NCBI GenBank assembly: GCA_002423245.1
Contig: DIVD01000051.1
Coordinates: 49,449 to 59,528 of the forward strand
Source: Rhodobacteraceae bacterium UBA6141
GTDB lineage: Bacteria > Pseudomonadota > Alphaproteobacteria > Rhodobacterales > Rhodobacteraceae
Length of the DNA: 10,080 nt
Reading direction: 5' to 3'
A model generated the notes under the pieces. That model had not been told where the DNA came from, ran no database searches, and saw only the letters and a list, made by a program, of their open reading frames with translations. This document shows, piece by piece, positions 5,075 to 10,080 of this stretch (position 1 is its first letter; each line of letters begins with the position of its first letter). The position numbers were made by a program, and so were the translations under genes.

Positions 5075-5824
5075 TCAATGCTCGAAACAGGCCGCCCGCC
5101 CGTCGGCGCCGATCGTCGCCGCCCCGTCGGCGATGGCCGCCGCCCGCTGGCGCAGCCCCCGCGGCAGGTCGGCGGCGTCGCGCCCCTTGGGGTCGGGCAG
5201 CACCGCCGCCAGACGGGCCGCCTGCACCGCCGTCAGGTCGGCCGCCGCGACGCCGAAATAGGCCTGCGCCGCGGCCTCTACCCCGAAGATGCCCTCGCCC
5301 ATTTCCGCCACGTTCAGATAGACCTCGAGGATGCGGCGCTTGGACCAGACCAGTTCCACCGCCGGGGTCAGCACCGCCTCTGCCGCCTTGCGCGGCCAAC
5401 TGCGGCCCTGCCACAGGAACACGTTCTTTGTGGTCTGCTGGCTGATGGTGGATGCGCCGCGCTGGCGCCCCTCATCCAGCGCCTTGCGGATCGCGGCCAT
5501 GTCGAAGCCCCAGTGCAGGCAGAAATTCGCATCCTCCGCCGCCACCGCCGCCCGCGCCATCACCGGGGCGATCTCCTCCATGTCCACCCAGTCGTGCTGC
5601 ACGGCGCCAAGACGGATGCGCTCGGCGATCATGTAGGGCGTCCAGATCGGGTTGACGACGCTGAACAGCACCACCAGCGCCGCGACCGCCATCGCTCCGC
5701 GCCCCAGCCAGCGCAGCACGAAGCGGAGGGCGCGCGCGGGCAGCGGTTGCCGCGCGGCACGGCGCCTGCCGCGCCCCGCGCCGGCCTTCGGGGCTGATCT
5801 GGTTCCGGATGACATGCCCCGCAT
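5075..5824 (-). CDS. mtgA: Monofunctional biosynthetic peptidoglycan transglycosylase
   Basis: GT51-family glycosyltransferase that polymerises lipid II into glycan strands on the periplasmic face of the inner membrane, without a transpeptidase domain. The 249-aa length fits MtgA. An Arg-rich cytoplasmic tail (1-42) leads into one membrane anchor (about 43-58). The GT51 motifs follow in order: EDANF (97-101, catalytic E97), QRGASTISQQTTKN (121-134), RKAAE (145-149, second Glu E149), and KRRILEVYLN with AEMGEGIFG (162-181). The first ATG (5824) is taken; an ATG three codons on (5815) is equally possible, and neither has a strong ribosome-binding site. It lies 138 bp after gltB, beyond the gltB terminator, so it probably has its own promoter. 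Confidence 0.95.
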   Translation of the reverse strand: MRGMSSGTRSAPKAGAGRGRRRAARQPLPARALRFVLRWLGRGAMAVAALVVLFSVVNPIWTPYMIAERIRLGAVQHDWVDMEEIAPVMARAAVAAEDANFCLHWGFDMAAIRKALDEGRQRGASTISQQTTKNVFLWQGRSWPRKAAEAVLTPAVELVWSKRRILEVYLNVAEMGEGIFGVEAAAQAYFGVAAADLTAVQAARLAAVLPDPKGRDAADLPRGLRQRAAAIADGAATIGADGRAACFEH

Positions 5825-5851
5825 AAGTCACGGCCCGCCATGGCCGGTCAA
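5823..5851 (-). promoter_or_regulatory. Candidate mtgA promoter overlapping the start codon
   Basis: On the minus strand TTGACC (plus 5846-5851) and ACTTAT (plus 5823-5828) are spaced by 17 bp. The -35 is near consensus; the -10 is poor. If used, the transcript would begin close to the second in-frame ATG (5815), giving a leaderless or near-leaderless mtgA mRNA. Weak support. Confidence 0.25.
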
Positions 5852-5911
5852 CCCGGAGGTTTGGGGAAAGGCGCGAACCGACCTGCCCGGGCAAGAGCGG
5901 TTCCGAACGGC

Positions 5912-5940
5912 AAAGGGCCCCGCCGTCCCCGGCAGGGCCC
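5912..5940 (-). terminator. Intrinsic terminator of gltB
   Basis: On the minus strand an 11-bp GC-rich stem (one G-U pair) with a 4-nt GGGA loop begins 22 nt after the gltB stop and is followed by TTT. The mismatch at 5921/5934 on the plus strand becomes G-U only in the minus-strand RNA, which fits a gltB terminator rather than a plus-strand one. The T-tract is short, so read-through to mtgA is likely to some degree. Confidence 0.72.
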
Positions 5941-5962
5941 CCCGGCACTCACAGGCGCCCGC

Positions 5963-8900
5963 TCACTCCGCCGGCATCGCCTGCCGCTCGTCCGACAGCG
6001 GATGCGGCAGCCGGGCCAGCATCTCGCGCGGGCAGACCTGCACGAAGTTCAGCCGCTCCTCGGCCCAGTTGGTCAGGATCGACTGCGCCTTCAGGCTGCC
6101 GGTCTCGCGGGCATGCCGCTCGATCAGGCTCTTCAGCTGCGCCTCCCAGTGCGGATGGCCGACCGCGCAGGTGACAAGGCTTTCGAGGTTCATCATGTCC
6201 TCTGCCACGCCATGCGGATCGTGGACATAGGCCATGCCCCCGGTCATCCCCGCGCCGAAATTCGCACCGATGCTGCCGAGGATCACCGCCACACCGCCGG
6301 TCATGTATTCGCAGCCGTTGGTGCCGCAGCCCTCGATCACCACTTTCGCGCCCGAGTTGCGGACGGCAAACCGCTCCCCTGCGCGCCCCGCCGCGAAGAG
6401 GTGCCCGTCGGTCGCGCCGTAAAGCACGGTGTTGCCGATGATGGTGTTCTCCGACGCCACCAGCGGCGAGGACATCTGCGGGCGCACCACGATGGTGCCG
6501 CCCGACAGGCCCTTGCCGACATAGTCGTTGGCATCGCCCATCACCTCGATCTTCAGCCCCGGCGCGGCAAAGGCGCCCAGCGACTGGCCGCAGCTGCCCG
6601 ACAGCTTCACCGTCAGATGATCGGGTTGCAGCGCGTTGCGCATCCCGAAGTTCTGCACGATATGGCTGGAGGCACGGGTGCCGATGGTCCGGTGCGTGTT
6701 GCGCACCGCGTAGGACAGCTGCATCTTCTCGCCATCCTCGAAGAACCGCGCGCCATCCTTGACGATTTCGGCGTCAAGCGTATCGGGCACGAAGTTGCGC
6801 GGCTTGCTGCGGTCATAGACGATCTTGTCCCAGCCATCGACGGTGATCAGCAGGGGGTTCAGGTCGAGGTCATCGAGATGCGCGGCGCCGCGGCTGACCT
6901 GGGTGAGCAGATCCGCCCGCCCGATCACCTCGTCAAGGCTGCGCGCCCCGATGGAGGCGAGGATCTCGCGCACCTCCTGCGCATAGAAGGTGATGAGGTT
7001 CACCACCTTGTCCGCGCTGCCGCTGAACCTGGCGCGCAGCGCCTCGTCCTGCGTGCATACGCCCACCGGGCAGGTGTTGGACTGACACTGCCGCACCATG
7101 ATGCAGCCCATCGCGATCAGCGCGGCGGTGCCGATCCCGTATTCCTCGGCCCCCATCATCGCCGCGATCACGATGTCGCGCCCGGTGCGCAGCCCGCCAT
7201 CGGTGCGCAGCGTGATCCGCTCGCGCAGCTTGTTCATCGCCAGAACCTGATGCGCCTCGGTCAGGCCCATTTCCCACGGGAGGCCCGCATACTTGATCGA
7301 CGTGCCCGCAGAGGCCCCGGTGCCGCCATTGTGGCCCGAGATCAGGATCACGTCGGCCTTGGCCTTGGCCACCCCCGCCGCGATCGTGCCCACGCCGCTG
7401 GAGGACACCAGCTTGACCGTCACCTTGGCGCGCGGGTTGATCTGCTTGAGGTCGTAGATCAGCTGCGCGAGATCCTCGATCGAATAGATGTCGTGATGCG
7501 GCGGCGGGCTGATCAGCGTCACCCCCGGCGTCGAATGGCGCAGCCGGGCGATCAGCGCCGTGACCTTCATCCCCGGCAACTGGCCGCCCTCGCCGGGCTT
7601 GGCGCCCTGCGCGATCTTGATCTCCAGCTCCTCGCAGGCGTTGAGGTATTCGGCCGTCACGCCAAAGCGCCCCGAGGCCACCTGCTTGATCTTGGCGCTG
7701 GGGTTGTCGCCGTTCGGCTCGGGCACGAAATGCGCCGGATCCTCGCCGCCCTCGCCCGAGTCGGACTTGGCCCCGATCCGGTTCATCGCCACGTTAAGCG
7801 TCTTGTGCGCCTCGGGCGACAGCGCCCCCAGCGACATCCCCGGCGTCACGAACCGCTTGCGGATCGAGGTGATGCTCTCCACCTCATCGATCGGCACCGC
7901 CTTGCCCAGCGGCTTGATGTCCAGCAGATCGCGCAGATGGATCGGCGGGTTCGCCCGCATCGCGGCCGAATACTGCTTCCACAGGTCATAGTTTGCCCGG
8001 TCGCAGGCCGCCTGCAGCATGTGCATCGTCTGCGCCTCCCAGGCGTGCTTTTCTCCCGACCGGCGCGCCTTGTAGAAGCCGCCCACCGGCATCACGTCGG
8101 CGCCGCCCAGCCAGCCCTTGGCATGGACCTCCTCGGCCTTGTGCTGGATGCCGTGCAGGCCGATGCCGGAAATGCGGCTGTGCATGCCGGGGAAATATTC
8201 CGCCACGATGGCCCGGCTCAGGCCCACCGCCTCGAAGTTCAGCCCGCCGCGATAGGACGAGATGACGGAGATGCCCATCTTCGCCATGATCTTCAGCAGC
8301 CCGGCATCCACCGCGTCGCGGTAGCGGCGCATCGCCTCGACCAGCGTACCCTGCAGCAGCCCGCGCGACAGGCGGTCCGCGATGCTGTCCTGCGCAAGAT
8401 AGGCGTTCACCGTGGTCGCGCCGCAGCCGATCAGCACCGCGAAATAGTGCGGGTCGATGCATTCCGCGGAGCGAACGTTGATGCTGCAGAAGGTCCGCAG
8501 ACCCTTGCGCGTCAGCCAGCTGTGCACCGCGCTGGTCGCGAGGATCATCGGCATCGCCACGCGCGCCTCGCCCTGATGCTGGTCGGTCAGCACCAGATGG
8601 CCCGCGCCCGAGCGCACGGCATCCTCCGCCTCGGCCCGGATCCGCTCCAGCCCGTGGCGCAGCGCCTCGGGCCCCTCGCCGAGGCCGAAGGTGCAGTCGA
8701 TGAAGACGACGCCGGCCCCGAACTGGCGCACCATCTCGTCGAACTCGCCATTGGCAATGAACGGGCTTTCCAGCACCAGGATCTCGGTCTGGCTGCTGTC
8801 CTCGTCCAGCACGTTCTTCAGGTTGCCGAAGCGGGTCTTCAGGCTCATCACCCGGCTTTCCCGCAGGCTGTCGATCGGCGGGTTCGTCACCTGGCTGAAG

Positions 8901-10080
8901 TTCTGCCGGAAGAAATGCGACAGCGGGCGATAGACGCTGGACAGCACCGCCGCGGGCGTATCGTCGCCCATGCTGGCAATCATTTCCTTGCCGTCCTCGG
9001 CCATCGGGGCCAGCACCTGCTCCAGCTCCTCCAGCGTATAGCCGGCGGCGATCTGGCGCTTGCGAAGCTCTGCGCCCTCGAACAGATGCGTCTCGGGGAT
9101 GTCGCGCAGATGCGCGTTGAGGTCGATGACCTTTGCAATCCAGTCGCCGAAGGGCTGGCTGCGGGCGAGCCGGTCCTTGATCTCGCGGTCGTGGTAGAGC
9201 TTGCCGTCCCGCATGTCCACGGCGATCATCTGCCCCGGCCCCAGCGCGCCCTTTTCGCGCACGCGCGTCTCGTCCACCGGCACCATCCCGGCCTCGGATC
9301 CCGCGATCAGCAGCCCGTCGCCCGTCACCACATAGCGCAGCGGCCGCAGGCCGTTGCGGTCCAGCCCGCCGCAGACCCAGCGGCCGTCGGTCATCGCCAG
9401 CGCGGCCGGCCCGTCCCAGGGTTCCATCACCGCGTTGCAATAGGCGTACATGTCCTGCCAAGCCTTCGGCATCTCGCCGGTGCTCTTGCTCCAGGCTTCG
9501 GGGACCAGCATGGTCTTGGTCATCGGCGCCGACCGGCCCGAGCGCACCATCACCTCGAACACCGCATCCAGCGCCGCCGAGTCAGAGGCCGCGGCCGGCA
9601 CGATCGGCTTGATATCCTCCGCCGCCTCGCCGAACGCGCTCGAGGCCATGCGGATCTCGTGGCTGCGCATCCAGTTGAGGTTGCCCTTCAGGGTGTTGAT
9701 CTCGCCGTTATGGGCCAGCATCCGGAACGGCTGCGCCAGCCACCATTGCGGGAAGGTGTTGGTGGAATAGCGCTGGTGATAGATGGCGAAGGCGCTCTCG
9801 AAGCGGTCGTCCTGCAGGTCTGGGTAGAAGACGCTGACCGCCTCGGCCAGCATCATGCCCTTGTAGATGATGCTGCGGCAGGACAGCGAGCACAGATAAA
9901 GCCCCGCGATCTGCGCCGCGACGGCCGCCTTCTCGATCCGCCGGCGGATCACGTAAAGCTCGCGCTCGAAGGTCTCGTCGTCGATGTCCTTCTCGCAGCG
10001 GATCAGGATCTGCTCGATCTCGGGGCGCGTCGCGTTGGCCTTCTCGCCCAGCACGTCGGTGTTCACCGGCACATGCCGCC
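5963..10080 (-). CDS. gltB: Glutamate synthase (NADPH) large subunit, 5' end cut by window edge
   Basis: The alpha subunit of GOGAT releases ammonia from glutamine, channels it to 2-oxoglutarate and makes two glutamates, with GltD supplying electrons. 1371 codons plus the stop are visible. Frame and homology run past position 10080 (the edge codons fit W-R-H-V-P-V-N), so a GTG at 10072 is internal, and roughly 100-150 N-terminal residues with the catalytic Cys are missing. In order: the rest of the glutaminase domain (YHQRYSTNTFPQW and AHNGEIN, 9700-9790); the central domain; the FMN domain with VKLVSSSGVGTIA and GHNGGTGAS (7300-7430); the 3Fe-4S cysteines in CIMVRQCQSNTC (about 7070-7105); and the C-terminal beta-helix with GCGTNGCEYMTGG and further Gly repeats (about 6220-6330). 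No frameshift is seen. gltD is not in the window and may lie upstream. Confidence 0.98.
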   Translation of the reverse strand, partial: RHVPVNTDVLGEKANATRPEIEQILIRCEKDIDDETFERELYVIRRRIEKAAVAAQIAGLYLCSLSCRSIIYKGMMLAEAVSVFYPDLQDDRFESAFAIYHQRYSTNTFPQWWLAQPFRMLAHNGEINTLKGNLNWMRSHEIRMASSAFGEAAEDIKPIVPAAASDSAALDAVFEVMVRSGRSAPMTKTMLVPEAWSKSTGEMPKAWQDMYAYCNAVMEPWDGPAALAMTDGRWVCGGLDRNGLRPLRYVVTGDGLLIAGSEAGMVPVDETRVREKGALGPGQMIAVDMRDGKLYHDREIKDRLARSQPFGDWIAKVIDLNAHLRDIPETHLFEGAELRKRQIAAGYTLEELEQVLAPMAEDGKEMIASMGDDTPAAVLSSVYRPLSHFFRQNFSQVTNPPIDSLRESRVMSLKTRFGNLKNVLDEDSSQTEILVLESPFIANGEFDEMVRQFGAGVVFIDCTFGLGEGPEALRHGLERIRAEAEDAVRSGAGHLVLTDQHQGEARVAMPMILATSAVHSWLTRKGLRTFCSINVRSAECIDPHYFAVLIGCGATTVNAYLAQDSIADRLSRGLLQGTLVEAMRRYRDAVDAGLLKIMAKMGISVISSYRGGLNFEAVGLSRAIVAEYFPGMHSRISGIGLHGIQHKAEEVHAKGWLGGADVMPVGGFYKARRSGEKHAWEAQTMHMLQAACDRANYDLWKQYSAAMRANPPIHLRDLLDIKPLGKAVPIDEVESITSIRKRFVTPGMSLGALSPEAHKTLNVAMNRIGAKSDSGEGGEDPAHFVPEPNGDNPSAKIKQVASGRFGVTAEYLNACEELEIKIAQGAKPGEGGQLPGMKVTALIARLRHSTPGVTLISPPPHHDIYSIEDLAQLIYDLKQINPRAKVTVKLVSSSGVGTIAAGVAKAKADVILISGHNGGTGASAGTSIKYAGLPWEMGLTEAHQVLAMNKLRERITLRTDGGLRTGRDIVIAAMMGAEEYGIGTAALIAMGCIMVRQCQSNTCPVGVCTQDEALRARFSGSADKVVNLITFYAQEVREILASIGARSLDEVIGRADLLTQVSRGAAHLDDLDLNPLLITVDGWDKIVYDRSKPRNFVPDTLDAEIVKDGARFFEDGEKMQLSYAVRNTHRTIGTRASSHIVQNFGMRNALQPDHLTVKLSGSCGQSLGAFAAPGLKIEVMGDANDYVGKGLSGGTIVVRPQMSSPLVASENTIIGNTVLYGATDGHLFAAGRAGERFAVRNSGAKVVIEGCGTNGCEYMTGGVAVILGSIGANFGAGMTGGMAYVHDPHGVAEDMMNLESLVTCAVGHPHWEAQLKSLIERHARETGSLKAQSILTNWAEERLNFVQVCPREMLARLPHPLSDERQAMPAE

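Noticed and set aside
3180..5797. Several 240-420-codon plus-strand frames opposite queG, the GST gene and mtgA
   Set aside because: All are complements of genes with intact catalytic motifs. Their composition (Arg, Pro, His, Ala) is typical of antisense frames in high-GC DNA.
7986..9461. 491-codon minus-strand frame inside gltB in another phase
   Set aside because: An out-of-phase reading of gltB; no start signal and low-complexity Arg/Gly/Ala sequence.
10070..10072. GTG at 10072 as the true start of gltB
   Set aside because: The frame stays open to the window edge and the codons before the GTG still fit the GltB consensus; the glutaminase N-terminus must lie further upstream.
1..10080. 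Search for CRISPR arrays, insertion sequences, phage genes, tRNA/rRNA genes, attachment sites or defence genes
   Set aside because: No regularly spaced repeats, transposase or integrase motifs, terminal inverted repeats or tRNA-like cloverleaf were seen, and codon use looks uniform. The window is ordinary housekeeping chromosome.

Overview
The window looks like chromosomal DNA of a GC-rich alphaproteobacterium, most likely family Rhodobacteraceae (Rhodobacter, Cereibacter, Paracoccus and relatives). The evidence is the very strong G/C preference at third codon positions, a PetP/PetR regulator pair typical of this group, and the housekeeping gene types and their arrangement. The species cannot be named from the sequence alone. 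Both ends cut genes: ispA at the left and gltB at the right. All genes are on the minus strand except ilvE.

Left block (1-1850, minus): petP-petR, a MarR-type regulator and an OmpR-type response regulator overlapping by ATGA, are followed after 124 bp by xseB and ispA, which abut as TGA-ATG. XseB is the small subunit of exonuclease VII; IspA makes farnesyl diphosphate. A 174-bp divergent region (1851-2024) separates petP from ilvE and must hold both promoters.

Middle (2025-2988): ilvE, a branched-chain aminotransferase, is the only plus-strand gene. It ends at a strong intrinsic terminator (2907-2946), with a weaker terminator-like element just after it, in the convergent gap to the next minus-strand gene.

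Right block (2989-10080, minus; transcription runs from high to low coordinates): gltB (glutamate synthase large subunit, 5' end outside the window), a terminator, mtgA (monofunctional peptidoglycan glycosyltransferase), a glutathione S-transferase gene, queG (epoxyqueuosine reductase, overlapping the GST gene by 20 nt), then a 65-codon basic small ORF with a good ribosome-binding site and a strong hairpin in its leader. IlvE and GltB both belong to amino-acid nitrogen metabolism (IlvE uses glutamate as amino donor), but nothing in the sequence shows that they are co-regulated.

Overall this is an ordinary housekeeping region. I see no mobile element, CRISPR array, phage gene, tRNA or rRNA, and no clear new system. 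The items most worth a second look are the 65-aa repeat-containing protein with its structured leader, petPR lying apart from any petABC genes, the GST/queG overlap, and small regulatory structures in the petP/ilvE and gltB/mtgA gaps. No gap between genes exceeds 174 bp.
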